Assembly: GCF_900010755.1 (NCBI RefSeq)
Contig: NZ_CZJT01000082.1
Span: 124,001-188,000, forward strand
DNA length: 64,000 nt
Source of the DNA: Paeniglutamicibacter antarcticus
GTDB taxonomy: Bacteria > Actinomycetota > Actinomycetes > Actinomycetales > Micrococcaceae
Direction: 5' to 3'
The position numbers and the translations under genes were made by a program. Below the pieces are notes generated by a model, which ran no database searches, had not been told where the DNA came from, and saw only the letters and a list, made by a program, of their open reading frames with translations. The first letter of the stretch is position 1. Every line of letters begins with the position of its first letter. Positions 25,830 to 34,329 of this stretch are shown one piece after another.

Positions 25830-26630
25830 ATGCAGTTCTGCGAACCAGCGCGCGTAGTTGACGCGCAATACCTCACGCCCCACATGATCCGCATCCGCCT
25901 GGAAATCCTCGGCGACTGGCGATGGCCCACCCACGGGATCGGGGATGAGAAAATTGACCTCGCCTTTCCGCGGGAGGACGAAACCGTCGCCGAGTTCGGG
26001 TACTTCAACCGCGAGGAGTACGGCTCCGGGCCCTGTCTGGATGAACCCCCGTGGCGGCACTACACGGTGCGCAACGTGCATGCCGGCGGATCCCGGCTTG
26101 ATATCGACTTCGTGGTGCACCCGGGAGGATTCGCTTCCGAATGGGCGGTGCGCGCGCAACCCGGGCACGTGCTGGGGGTGTTCACCACCAACGGGTCGCG
26201 TTCCTACTACGCCCCGCCGTCCCGAACCCGGCGGCAGTTGCTGGTGGCCGATGCCACGGGCCTGCCAGGTCTCGGACGCATCATCGAGGGGCTGGAACCG
26301 GGCGCCGCGGCCACCGCGTTCGTCGAAGTGCCGTCACAGCAAGACGTGCAACGGTTCGAGACCGCTGCGGATGTCACCTTCAGCTGGCTCATCGGCACCG
26401 GACTCGGGCGATCCCACAGTGCACTGCCCGGGGCAGTCGAGGCCTGGGCAGCACCGGATGACCTCGACTATGCCTGGGTGGCCTGCGAGGCGGCCGCGAG
26501 TCGCCGGATCCGCCGCCACTTGCGCGCCGGACTCGGGCTCGAACGCCGAAGCCACATAGCCGTCGGGTACTGGACCGACGGACACACCGGGCACTTCGAA
26601 CAGGACGATCACGATGCGTCGCCGAGCTGA
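25830..26630 (+). CDS. Siderophore-interacting protein (flavin-dependent ferric-siderophore reductase)
   Basis: A 266-residue flavoreductase of the SIP/ViuB family. The N-terminal FAD-binding beta-barrel (about 1-130) has RHYTVRNVH, the R-x-Y-T FAD motif, preceded by an acidic substrate loop. The C-terminal NAD(P)-binding part has LLVADATGLPGLGRIIEGL and ends with a DYAWVACEAAASRRIRRHLR helix. It reduces imported ferric siderophores to release iron in the cytoplasm. No siderophore transporter lies beside it, so it probably serves uptake systems elsewhere. The acidic/histidine-rich tail (HFEQDDHD) is unremarkable. Confidence 0.9.
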   Translation: MQFCEPARVVDAQYLTPHMIRIRLEILGDWRWPTHGIGDEKIDLAFPREDETVAEFGYFNREEYGSGPCLDEPPWRHYTVRNVHAGGSRLDIDFVVHPGGFASEWAVRAQPGHVLGVFTTNGSRSYYAPPSRTRRQLLVADATGLPGLGRIIEGLEPGAAATAFVEVPSQQDVQRFETAADVTFSWLIGTGLGRSHSALPGAVEAWAAPDDLDYAWVACEAAASRRIRRHLRAGLGLERRSHIAVGYWTDGHTGHFEQDDHDASPS

Positions 26631-26666
26631 TTGATGAGCTGATTGCCGGGGTGAACGCCGTGGGAC

Positions 26667-27917
26667 CTAGGCCACGAATTCGCCGCGCACCACGCGCAAC
26701 AGCACCTCGGTGAGCAGGTCCACGCCCGCGACCATGTCATTGTCGCTGGTCAGCTCGCGTTCATTGTGGCTGATGCCCTCGACGCTGGGGACAAACAGCA
26801 TGATGGTGGGTACCAGGTCCTTCATGTTCGTCGAGTCGTGCCCGGCCAACGTGCGCACCACCCCGTGGCTCAGGCCCAGGGTATCTGCAGCTTCGGCGGC
26901 CAGCTTCAGGCCCGCCTGGTCGTAGGCCTTGGCCCCCCAAACATGTTCGGCGCCGCGCTCGATCCGCACGTTTGCCATCTTTTCGATCTCCGCCACCCGG
27001 GCATGCAGGGCGGCATCGGCAGCTGCCAGCACGTCGGGATCGGTGGAGCGGACATCCACCAGCAGGTTCACGCGGCTGGCCACCACCACCGGCGAGTTAG
27101 GGAACACGTTGAATTCGCCGCAGGAGGTGATGACCATGTGCTGATCGGTCGAGTGCTCCAACGCGATCTCGCGGGCGGCAACCACCAACGCCGAGGCACC
27201 CAGCAGGGCGTCCTGGCGGTCGGCGATGATCGTCGCCCCGGTGTGGGCCTGGTCGCCGTGGACCACGAATTCGTACTTGTTGGCGCCCCAGGTCGATTCG
27301 ACCAGTCCGATGGCCAGGCCGCGGTCCTCCAGGGAACGGCCCTGTTCGATGTGGATTTCCACGTAGGCGGAAACCGGTAGCTCGAAGTCGCCGATGGTGC
27401 CGATGGACTCCAGCGCCTCGCGCACGCTCACGCCGTGGGGGTCGGTGGTTTCCAGCACCTGGGCCGCCGAAAGCTTCCCGGTGTACACGGAGCTGCCCAT
27501 CATCGAGGGCTTGAAGCGGCAGCCCTCCTCGTTGAACCAGTTGATGACGACGATGTTGAACTTCGCGGAAGATTCCTCGCCTGCCGCGGCCAGCTTTTCC
27601 TGCACGCGCTTGGCGGCGTGGGCGCCGGCGAGCACGCCGTAGGCCCCGTCGAAGCGTCCGCCCAAGGGCTGGGAATCCAGGTGGGAGCCCACCGCGATCC
27701 ACGGGGCGCCGGGGGTCAGCTCGAGCATCGAGTACTGGTTGCCGACAACGTCGTAGTGGACGCCGAAACCGTGGCCCTCCACCAGGCCGCGGAACCAGTT
27801 GCGGTTCTGGCCGTCGGCAACCGTGGCCGCCTGGCGGTCTACGCCGCCGCCTTGGGTGGCGCCGTGGCTGCTCATCGACACGAAGTCGGCGAGGAATGCT
27901 GCGTGGTGTGAAGTCAT
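26667..27917 (-). CDS. M20-family amidohydrolase (allantoate amidohydrolase / N-carbamoyl-amino-acid hydrolase)
   Basis: A 416-residue di-metal hydrolase. Metal ligands are visible as His79 and Asp81 (GSHLDSQPLGGRFDG, with Asp90 bridging), Glu130-Glu131 in NEEGCRF, and a late His in PSVEGISHNERE. The dimerisation lid domain lies around 215-330. Members hydrolyse N-carbamoyl amino acids, ureidoglycine or allantoate, releasing ammonia and CO2. The start is ATG 27915-27917 with CAGGAAA seven bases ahead. It is the last gene of the cluster, 38 bp after the amidohydrolase. It probably cleaves an amide or ureido product of that enzyme; the exact substrate is open. Confidence 0.85.
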   Translation of the reverse strand: MTSHHAAFLADFVSMSSHGATQGGGVDRQAATVADGQNRNWFRGLVEGHGFGVHYDVVGNQYSMLELTPGAPWIAVGSHLDSQPLGGRFDGAYGVLAGAHAAKRVQEKLAAAGEESSAKFNIVVINWFNEEGCRFKPSMMGSSVYTGKLSAAQVLETTDPHGVSVREALESIGTIGDFELPVSAYVEIHIEQGRSLEDRGLAIGLVESTWGANKYEFVVHGDQAHTGATIIADRQDALLGASALVVAAREIALEHSTDQHMVITSCGEFNVFPNSPVVVASRVNLLVDVRSTDPDVLAAADAALHARVAEIEKMANVRIERGAEHVWGAKAYDQAGLKLAAEAADTLGLSHGVVRTLAGHDSTNMKDLVPTIMLFVPSVEGISHNERELTSDNDMVAGVDLLTEVLLRVVRGEFVA

Positions 27918-27955
27918 TGGATTTCCTGGGGTTGGTGGATCGATGGGGAGGGGGG

Positions 27956-29638
27956 TTAGACGGCGGCCGGGGCGTCGGCGGCCAGTGCGGAGTCGGTCAG
28001 TGCGCAGTAGCTCTGTTCGCCGCCGACGAAGGTGCCGATGACGTGCAGGGCCGCGATGTCTTCGGTCTCCAGCGGGGATTCGGAGAGCACCACGAAGTCG
28101 GCGAGCTTGCCGCGGGACAGGGACCCGCGGTCGCCGAACTGGCCGGTGGCCCGCGCCGCATTGACCGTGTACAGGCGCAGGGCCTCCAACGGGGAGAGGC
28201 ATTCGGACGCCCCGCCCAGCACGCGTCCCTTTTCGGTGCGGCGGTCCACGGCCGAGGCCATCGCACGGCGGACGTTGTTATCTGCCACCGGCAGGTCGGA
28301 GCTGCCTGCAGCCAGCACGCCGGCCTCCAGGAGCGAGGCGCCGCGGTAGAGCCAGCCCTCGCGTTCGGGCCCGACAAGCTGGGCAAACTGGTCGCCCAGC
28401 GGGCCGATGAAGGAAGCCTGCGGGGTCACCGCGATGCCGTGCCTGGCCACCGCGGCCACCTGGTCCGGGCGGGCGATGCCGAAGTGCTCAATCCGGTTGG
28501 GCAGCGCGTTGGGCCCGTGCTTCTCCTGCAGGCCGGAAATGATCTCGATGGCCAGGTCGATGGCCGCGTCGCCGATGGCGTGCAGGGCCACCGGCCAGCC
28601 GGAACGGTAGGCGGAGGACACCCTTTCGAGGTACTGCGCCGGGGTGTCCAGCAGGTAGCCGGTGTTGTGCTGGTGCCCGCAGTAGTCCTCCGTCACGGCG
28701 GCGGTGGCTCCCAACAGCGACCCGTCCATGAAGACCTTGACAGGTCCCAGCGACAGGTGTTCGTTGCCGAAGCCCGCCCGGATGCCAAGGCCCAGGCCGC
28801 GGCCGCCCCCGGTGCCGTGAGCGTCTGCCGCGTGCGAGGTCTGCTCTTCCAGTGCGTCGAGCGCCGGCATGAGCTGGGCGCGGGCGTGCAGGCGGCCGGT
28901 GTCCAGGGCCTGTTGGTAGGCGGTGATTTCGATGGGGGAATGGCCTATCCAGCCGCCGCCGATGCCGGCCTCGGTGAAGGAGGTGATGCCCTCGGCGGCA
29001 TAACGCGTGGTTGCCGCGTCCAGCGCCCCGATGATTTGCTCCACGGAGTACGGCAGCAGCAGGTTCTGGATCAATCCCTGGGCCGATTCCTCAACCAGGC
29101 CGGTGAAGTTTCCGTCCGCGTCCCTGACCACGGCGCCGCCCACCGGGTTGGCGAAGTCCCCGGCAAACGCCCCTGCAAGGGCCAGCGTGGCGGTGTTGGT
29201 GATGGATGCGTGCCCCGAAACGTGGCGCAGGTACAGCGGGCGGTCCCCGGTGATCGCATCCAGCCGGTTGATGTCAGGGAACAGGCCGCCGTGGTGCTTG
29301 TGGTTGAAGCCCGTGCCGTTGAGCCACACACCTGGCTGGTCCGCCAGCCGCAGCATCTCGGATTCGAGCAGGGCGTAGAGTTCCTCCAGCCCGCGGGCGG
29401 GGGAGAGGTCAAGTGCCGCCAGGCCCAGTCCCCACCAGGTGGTGTGGCAGTGGGCGTCGATGAAGCCGGGGGTGATGGTGGCGTCGCCGAAGTCCTCAAC
29501 GCGGTCGGCGGTGCAGCCGGCCAGCTCTTCGTCGAACCCGACAATCCGGCCGCCGATGACGCCCATCTCGCGGGCGCTCGGGCGGGCCTCGTCCATGGTG
29601 AGGATGCTGCCGGCGCGGATGATCAAATCGAGCCTCAT
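27956..29638 (-). CDS. YtcJ-like amidohydrolase (amidohydrolase 3 family)
   Basis: A 560-residue metal-dependent hydrolase. The N-terminal beta-sandwich begins MRLDLIIRAGSILTMDEARP; the barrel carries the metal motif GFIDAHCHTTWWG with His63 and His65. Further hallmarks are LRHVSGHASITNT, VKVFMDGSLLGATAA (carboxylated-Lys region), ALHAIGDAAIDLA, NRIEHFGIA and AAGSSDLPV with the catalytic Asp. Relatives act on N-substituted formamides, cyclic amides or aryl ureas. It overlaps the upstream ThDP-enzyme gene by four bases (ATGA). With the M20 enzyme it could perform sequential amide hydrolysis, a plausible but unproven pathway. Confidence 0.88.
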   Translation of the reverse strand: MRLDLIIRAGSILTMDEARPSAREMGVIGGRIVGFDEELAGCTADRVEDFGDATITPGFIDAHCHTTWWGLGLAALDLSPARGLEELYALLESEMLRLADQPGVWLNGTGFNHKHHGGLFPDINRLDAITGDRPLYLRHVSGHASITNTATLALAGAFAGDFANPVGGAVVRDADGNFTGLVEESAQGLIQNLLLPYSVEQIIGALDAATTRYAAEGITSFTEAGIGGGWIGHSPIEITAYQQALDTGRLHARAQLMPALDALEEQTSHAADAHGTGGGRGLGLGIRAGFGNEHLSLGPVKVFMDGSLLGATAAVTEDYCGHQHNTGYLLDTPAQYLERVSSAYRSGWPVALHAIGDAAIDLAIEIISGLQEKHGPNALPNRIEHFGIARPDQVAAVARHGIAVTPQASFIGPLGDQFAQLVGPEREGWLYRGASLLEAGVLAAGSSDLPVADNNVRRAMASAVDRRTEKGRVLGGASECLSPLEALRLYTVNAARATGQFGDRGSLSRGKLADFVVLSESPLETEDIAALHVIGTFVGGEQSYCALTDSALAADAPAAV

Positions 29639-31290
29639 GCGTTGGCCTGCGCAGTCTGTGAATCGGTGCTGTACGCTTTGGTGCCCGGGCCCATGGTGGC
29701 GGGGTCGGTCTTCAGGTGCAGCACCGCGGGCAGGCCACTGGCCAGGGCCCGGCCGAGCGCCGGGGCGAACTCCTCGGTGGTGGCGACGAATTCGCCGTGG
29801 CCGCCGAAGGATTCGATCCACTGTGCGAAGTCAGGGTTGCTCATCGAGGTGCCGGAGGGGCGCTGCGGGTAGTGCCGGCGCTGGTGGTCGACGATGGTGC
29901 CGTAGATGCCGTTGTCCACCACGATCACCAGCGGGGTGCCGCCGTGGGCAAAGGAAACGGCAAGTTCCTGGGCGTTCATGAAGAAGTCCCCGTCACCGCA
30001 AATGGCCACCACGTGGCGGCCCGGGTGCATGATGCTTGCCGCAACTGCAGCGGGAACGGAGAGCCCCATGGCGCCGTTGCGCGGTCCGGCCAAGGACTTG
30101 GGTCCGTGGTGGGAGAGGTAGCGGTGGCCCCACAGCGTGGCGTTGCCAGCGCCGTAGGTGATGATGCGGTCCGGATCCAGCGCGGCTTCAAGGGATTCGA
30201 AGGCCAGGCCCAGGTCCACGCCGGTGCCGCCATCGGCCCCGGGGACTGTGAAGTCCAGCTGCTCTTGGCGCAGCGTTTGGATCCACGCGCTGCCCCGGGT
30301 TCCGCGGACCTGACCGCCGGCGGGAAGCGCCGGGACCAGTTGCGCCGGACCGACGCCCAGGTGGGCATCGATGCGTCCGGCGTGGCCGGTCAGTCCGGCG
30401 TCAAGGGAAACGACGATCGTCGGGGTGTCCAGCGCTGCCGTGTAGCCCTCGGAGAGCACATCGCCCCGGGTGCAACCGATGAAGACCAGAAGGTCGGCTT
30501 CGTTCAGCGCCTTCACGGTGCGCTCGGCGCGGCCGTAACCAAGCCAGCCCGCGTAGGCGGGGGCGTCGTGGTCGATGACGTCGTAGGCGCGCCAATCGGC
30601 AAGCACCGGCACGCGGGCCGCGGCGGCGAATTCGGCAAGTGTGGAAGAGGTGGCCGAGTCCCAGCCGTCCCCGCCAACGATGATCGCCGGACGGGATGCC
30701 TCGCGCAGCAGGGAGCACAACGACTCGAGGCCCGCGGCGCTTGGAGCGGCATCGGGCAGCGGAAGCACCGGCGGGACGGGGGCGGAGGTCAGGCGGACCA
30801 GGACGTCTTCGGGCAAGCCCACCACCACGGGGCCGGGGCGTCCGGTGGAGGCAAGGCGCATGGCACGTGCCACCACGTCGCCGGCCTGGTGCTCGTCGTC
30901 GAGCACAAACACTGCCTTGGCGGTGGTGGAGAACCAGCCCTCCAGGCTGAACTCCTGGAAGGAATCGCGGCCGCGGTCGGCCAGCGGGATCAGCCCCACA
31001 AAGAGCACCATCGCGGTGGCGTCCTGCCAGGCGGTGTGGATCGCGATCATGGCATTTGCGGCGCCGGGGCCGCGGGTGACCATGGCGACGCCCGGGGTTT
31101 CGCCCAGCCGGCCCTCGGCCAGTGCCATGAAGCCTGCACCGCCCTCGTGGCGGGTGACAACCGTGTGGATGGAGGAGTCGTGCAGACCGTCGAGGACGTC
31201 CAGGTAGCTTTCGCCCGGCACCGCGTAGACGCGTGCCACACCGTGGGCTTCGAGGGTTTTGACGATGAGGTGGCCAGCTGACATGGTCAT
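29635..31290 (-). CDS. Thiamine-diphosphate-dependent enzyme (acetolactate synthase/decarboxylase family)
   Basis: A 551-residue ThDP enzyme with the three-domain POX/ALS layout. The N-terminal Pyr domain contains the catalytic Glu49 in TRHEGGAGFMALAEG; a central domain follows; the C-terminal PP domain has ICGDGDFFMNAQELAV leading to VDNGIYGT, the GDG...N magnesium/ThDP motif. It is not glyoxylate carboligase, which has Val in place of the Glu. It may decarboxylate or ligate a 2-keto acid arising in this pathway. The start is ATG 31288-31290 with AAAGGA 12 bases ahead; the longer open frame upstream overlaps a hairpin and is not used. Confidence 0.88.
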   Translation of the reverse strand: MTMSAGHLIVKTLEAHGVARVYAVPGESYLDVLDGLHDSSIHTVVTRHEGGAGFMALAEGRLGETPGVAMVTRGPGAANAMIAIHTAWQDATAMVLFVGLIPLADRGRDSFQEFSLEGWFSTTAKAVFVLDDEHQAGDVVARAMRLASTGRPGPVVVGLPEDVLVRLTSAPVPPVLPLPDAAPSAAGLESLCSLLREASRPAIIVGGDGWDSATSSTLAEFAAAARVPVLADWRAYDVIDHDAPAYAGWLGYGRAERTVKALNEADLLVFIGCTRGDVLSEGYTAALDTPTIVVSLDAGLTGHAGRIDAHLGVGPAQLVPALPAGGQVRGTRGSAWIQTLRQEQLDFTVPGADGGTGVDLGLAFESLEAALDPDRIITYGAGNATLWGHRYLSHHGPKSLAGPRNGAMGLSVPAAVAASIMHPGRHVVAICGDGDFFMNAQELAVSFAHGGTPLVIVVDNGIYGTIVDHQRRHYPQRPSGTSMSNPDFAQWIESFGGHGEFVATTEEFAPALGRALASGLPAVLHLKTDPATMGPGTKAYSTDSQTAQANA

Positions 31291-31311
31291 GAGCGGTCGT
31301 GGTCCTTTGCG

Positions 31312-31337
31312 GTGGAGCGTAAAGAGTGGAGCGTAAA
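31312..31337. repeat. Two exact 12-bp direct repeats upstream of the ThDP gene
   Basis: GTGGAGCGTAAA occurs twice, separated by GA (14-bp period), about 22 bp before the ThDP-enzyme start. It may be a regulator half-site pair or a simple duplication. Confidence 0.5.
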
Positions 31338-31349
31338 AAGGGGAAGTAA

Positions 31350-31396
31350 CCGGTGTGCACCGCGGGTCTTGGGGGGATTCCCGCGGGGCACACCGG
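31350..31396. terminator. Hairpin between the MHS transporter and ThDP genes
   Basis: CCGGTGTG plus CCGCGGG pair with CCCGCGG plus CACACCGG around a two-base internal loop on each side. It lies 7 bp after the transporter stop (minus strand) and is likely a terminator or an attenuator that separates transporter from enzyme expression. Confidence 0.65.
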
Positions 31397-31403
31397 AGGC
31401 TTG

Positions 31404-32726
31404 TCAGTGCTTGAAGCCGGGCAGGTCGACGCTGAGCTTCGGGGCGATGACGCCGGCAACCGCGGTGAACAGCGAGAGGAAGATCAGCATCGCCGCGGCG
31501 GGCCACCAGTGGTTGGACGCGGAGGCGACCAGGGCTGTGGCCATCAGCGGGATGAATCCGGAGATCATTCCTGCGGTGTTCTGTGCGAAGCCCACTCCGG
31601 TGTAGCGGGTCTTGGCCGGGAACAACCCGGTGAGCACCGTGCCGGAGGCTGCATAGGGCAGCGAGAGCGCGGCCACGGCCAGGGTCATGCCGCCGATGAC
31701 CAGCACGTCGTTGCCGGATTCGATCATCATGAACGAAGGCCACGCGATGATGGCGGAGAAGATGCCGCCGTAGGTGATGACCTTGGAGGAGCCAAAGCGT
31801 TCGCCCAGGCGGCCGCCGAGGATCAGCACGGGGATTTCAACGACCGCGGCAATGATGCCGCCCAGCAGCATCAGCGAACGCTCGTATTCCAGGACGTTGA
31901 CGCCGTACCAAACCACGAACGCTGTCACCAGGTAGAAACCGCCGATGCCGAGCATGCCAGCGGCCATGCCGATGATGATCTGCTTCCAGGATTCCTTCAG
32001 CGTGGTGCGGATCGGGGCCTTTTCGGTCTCGCCCTTTTCCATGAGTTCCTTGAAGACCGGGGATTCGTCAAGGCGGCTGCGGATGTACAGGGCCACCAAC
32101 AACATCGGGATGGCTGCAAGGAACGGGATGCGCCAGCCCCAGGCATCGAAGTTTGCCTTGGAGAGCCAGATGGTCATCAGGAAGAAGCCGCCGGAGGACA
32201 GGATGGTGCCGATCGGCGAACCGATCTGCGGCAGGGCCGCGTAGCGGGCGCGGCGGTGCAGCGGGGCGTTTTCCACCACGATGGTCATGGCGCCGGACCA
32301 TTCGCCGCCAACGAACAACCCCTGCATGATGCGCAGGAGCACCAGCAGGATCGGGGCGGCGATGCCCACGGCTGCGTAGGTCGGCAGCATGCCGATCAGG
32401 CCGGTGATGATGCCGATGCCGACGATGGTGACCATCAGCGTCTTGCGGCGCCCGATCTTGTCGCCCATCACGCCGAAGATCATGCCGCCGATGGGGCGGG
32501 CCACGAGTCCGACGCCGAAGGTGGCGAAGGCGGCCATGGCGGCCGCTGTGGCGTTCTGGCTGGCGAAGAACTGGACGTTGAAGACCAATGCCGCGGCGGC
32601 GCTGAAGAGGAAGAAGTCGTACCACTCCATGGCGGTGCCGATGAGGGCGCCGATGGCAACCTTGGTGGCCTCCTTGTCGGAGATCTGCCGTGTTGCACCC
32701 GCTTCGAGTGTTCCAGTGTGGGTCAT
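31404..32726 (-). CDS. MFS metabolite:H+ symporter (MHS family)
   Basis: A 440-residue, twelve-helix symporter. IGTAMEWYDFFLFSAAAALV opens helix 1 as in ShiA/KgtP/ProP relatives, GDKIGRRKTLM is motif A between helices 2 and 3, and MQGLFVGGEWSGAMTIVVE is the family-specific helix 4 segment. These transporters import organic acids, betaines or aromatic acids with protons. Being first in the cluster and divergent from the PucR-type regulator, it should import the substrate degraded by the downstream amidohydrolases. The start is ATG 32724-32726; upstream in-frame codons extend into the promoter region. Confidence 0.9.
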   Translation of the reverse strand: MTHTGTLEAGATRQISDKEATKVAIGALIGTAMEWYDFFLFSAAAALVFNVQFFASQNATAAAMAAFATFGVGLVARPIGGMIFGVMGDKIGRRKTLMVTIVGIGIITGLIGMLPTYAAVGIAAPILLVLLRIMQGLFVGGEWSGAMTIVVENAPLHRRARYAALPQIGSPIGTILSSGGFFLMTIWLSKANFDAWGWRIPFLAAIPMLLVALYIRSRLDESPVFKELMEKGETEKAPIRTTLKESWKQIIIGMAAGMLGIGGFYLVTAFVVWYGVNVLEYERSLMLLGGIIAAVVEIPVLILGGRLGERFGSSKVITYGGIFSAIIAWPSFMMIESGNDVLVIGGMTLAVAALSLPYAASGTVLTGLFPAKTRYTGVGFAQNTAGMISGFIPLMATALVASASNHWWPAAAMLIFLSLFTAVAGVIAPKLSVDLPGFKH

Positions 32727-32863
32727 GGGATTTTTCTGCCTGATCTCAAGGGGAGGGCCGTTGCGTCGCTGCATGCCATCCGGCTGGTGGGGATGATGAC
32801 CATCTTGCCAAGGATTTGCGGTGATGCGGCGCACGTTTCACAACGAGTTCCACGCCACAAACG

Positions 32864-32882
32864 GTGCAAATGCACATAATAT
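32864..32882 (+). promoter_or_regulatory. Palindrome and -10 element of the PucR-type regulator gene
   Basis: GTGCA-aa-TGCAC (32864-32875) is a perfect inverted repeat immediately before the -10 TAATAT (32877-32882), which lies six bases before ATG 32889. GGAGGG in that gap could also serve as a ribosome site. Position suggests autoregulation or control of the divergent cluster. Confidence 0.5.
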
Positions 32883-32888
32883 GGAGGG

Positions 32889-34073
32889 ATGTTAACGCCG
32901 CGTTTCCATAACAGCACGCAAAACGTTCAATTTGACGACGAGCAACGATGGGCCGACCTGCTGGCAAAGCTTGACGTCGGGGTCCTGACCGACGAGTTCA
33001 TCGCCCGCGTGACAGGCATTCCCATCTATGCCGAGGCGCCGCTGCCGCTGAGCGAAATCAGGCGCACCGGACGCGCCTCCTTCGATGCCTTGATCAAGGC
33101 CATGAAGGAAACCTCCGACGCACCGGACTTCGTGCGCGCCCGCAAGGCGATCGCCATGGATGTCGGGGTTTCCCGCGCTCGCGCCGGGGTTCCCATCGAG
33201 GCACTCATGACGGCCATCAGGCTGGATTTCTCTATCATCTGGTCGGCCATCACCTCGATTGCCGGGCCTGAGGACGCGTTGCTGCTGGTGGGCCACACGG
33301 CGCGCGTTTGGGAGGTTGTGGACGGGTATGCGGGTGAAACCCAACGGGCCTACGTCGCCGAGCTGGCCAGAATCCAGGCCGAGGCCGCAAGCATGCGCCA
33401 GGGCTATTTGGCCACGCTGTTCAGCGAAAAAGACCTTGTCGAGGAGACCCTCGAACGCATTGCGGCCGAGCTTGGCCAATCCTTGCGGACCGAATATGTG
33501 GTGGTTGCCGCGATGGGGGAACAAATCCCTGCCCTGCGCCTGGCCCTTGCCACCGAGCGGGCCTCCGCCGGTGTGTTCACGCACTCGCTTTCCGACGCGC
33601 TGATCGTCTTCTACCCCTTCGACGCCCGCGCCGGATCCGAGTGCCAGCGGTTGGGAGCCCGGCTGGAAAACACCAGTTGCGGCATGATCACCGACCCGCG
33701 CACGCTTGCCGCCATCCCGCGGGCTTCGCTGGTGGCCAGATCGTTGGCGCAATTGCTGGATCCCGGTGAACACGGGGCCATGACGTGGGCGCGTGGCTGG
33801 GCGCGCATGGCCAGGCTGGAATTGGCGGAGGCCGGGGCCCCGGGGCTCGAGGAAGTCGAACGGGCCTTGGCGAAGTGCAGCGCCACCGAGCGCAGGAGGC
33901 TTACCGAGTCGGCGCGCGCCTACCTTCGCACGGGCAGCATTTCCACTGCCGCCGAGGAATTGTTCTGCCACCGGAACACGTTGATGAACAGGCTCAAGCG
34001 TTTCGCCGAACTGACGGGTGTGGACCCGACGATTCCCGAGCAAGCAGCGCAACTGGTGGTGGGTTGGTCGTAG
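32889..34073 (+). CDS. PucR/CdaR-type helix-turn-helix regulator
   Basis: A 394-residue regulator. The N-terminal 130 residues resemble the RsbRD-like sensor seen in actinobacterial PucR proteins (DVGVSRARAGVPIEALMTAI, then WSAITSIAGPEDALLLVGH). A degenerate GGDEF-like middle is followed by the C-terminal PucR HTH, with LRTGSISTAAEELFCHRNTL and MNRLKRFAELTG. PucR proteins activate purine, allantoin or amide catabolic genes. Divergence from the symporter-amidohydrolase cluster makes it the probable regulator of that cluster. The following 256 bp (34074-34329) contain no gene I can support and end in an AT-rich promoter. Confidence 0.88.
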   Translation: MLTPRFHNSTQNVQFDDEQRWADLLAKLDVGVLTDEFIARVTGIPIYAEAPLPLSEIRRTGRASFDALIKAMKETSDAPDFVRARKAIAMDVGVSRARAGVPIEALMTAIRLDFSIIWSAITSIAGPEDALLLVGHTARVWEVVDGYAGETQRAYVAELARIQAEAASMRQGYLATLFSEKDLVEETLERIAAELGQSLRTEYVVVAAMGEQIPALRLALATERASAGVFTHSLSDALIVFYPFDARAGSECQRLGARLENTSCGMITDPRTLAAIPRASLVARSLAQLLDPGEHGAMTWARGWARMARLELAEAGAPGLEEVERALAKCSATERRRLTESARAYLRTGSISTAAEELFCHRNTLMNRLKRFAELTGVDPTIPEQAAQLVVGWS

Positions 34074-34316
34074 AACACGAGGCGCAAATTCACCCGCCGT
34101 TTGATGAGCACCGCTGGCATCGTGTTGCCTACGGCCTTTTACTCAAGCCCAGGCGCGGGACGATTACGGAGTTATGCTCGGCGGTGGCCCGCGCGCCAGC
34201 GGTTTCGCCGTGGACAGTGGTCATCGACAGTTGGGCCTCAACGACGATCCCCGTAAAATATAGAACACTTATTCACACGCTGCGGATAATCTCGACTAAG
34301 AGTCGGTTATATATTC

Positions 34317-34322
34317 TATAAT
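34317..34322 (+). promoter_or_regulatory. Consensus -10 of the DUF222/HNH gene in AT-rich DNA
   Basis: TATAAT ends seven bases before ATG 34330, with GGGAG in between. The 70 bp upstream are strikingly AT-rich for this genome and include the dyad CGACT-aag-AGTCG (34293-34305). Confidence 0.6.
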
Positions 34323-34329
34323 TGGGAGT

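Noticed and set aside
29635-31290. Reading the ThDP enzyme as glyoxylate carboligase of an allantoin pathway
   Set aside because: Glyoxylate carboligase has Val at the catalytic Glu position; this protein has Glu49, and the amidohydrolase is YtcJ-like rather than allantoinase-like.
33785-34321. 178-codon frame overlapping the end of the PucR-type gene
   Set aside because: Most of it lies inside the regulator gene in another frame, and the part beyond the regulator's stop has no start signal or recognisable motif.
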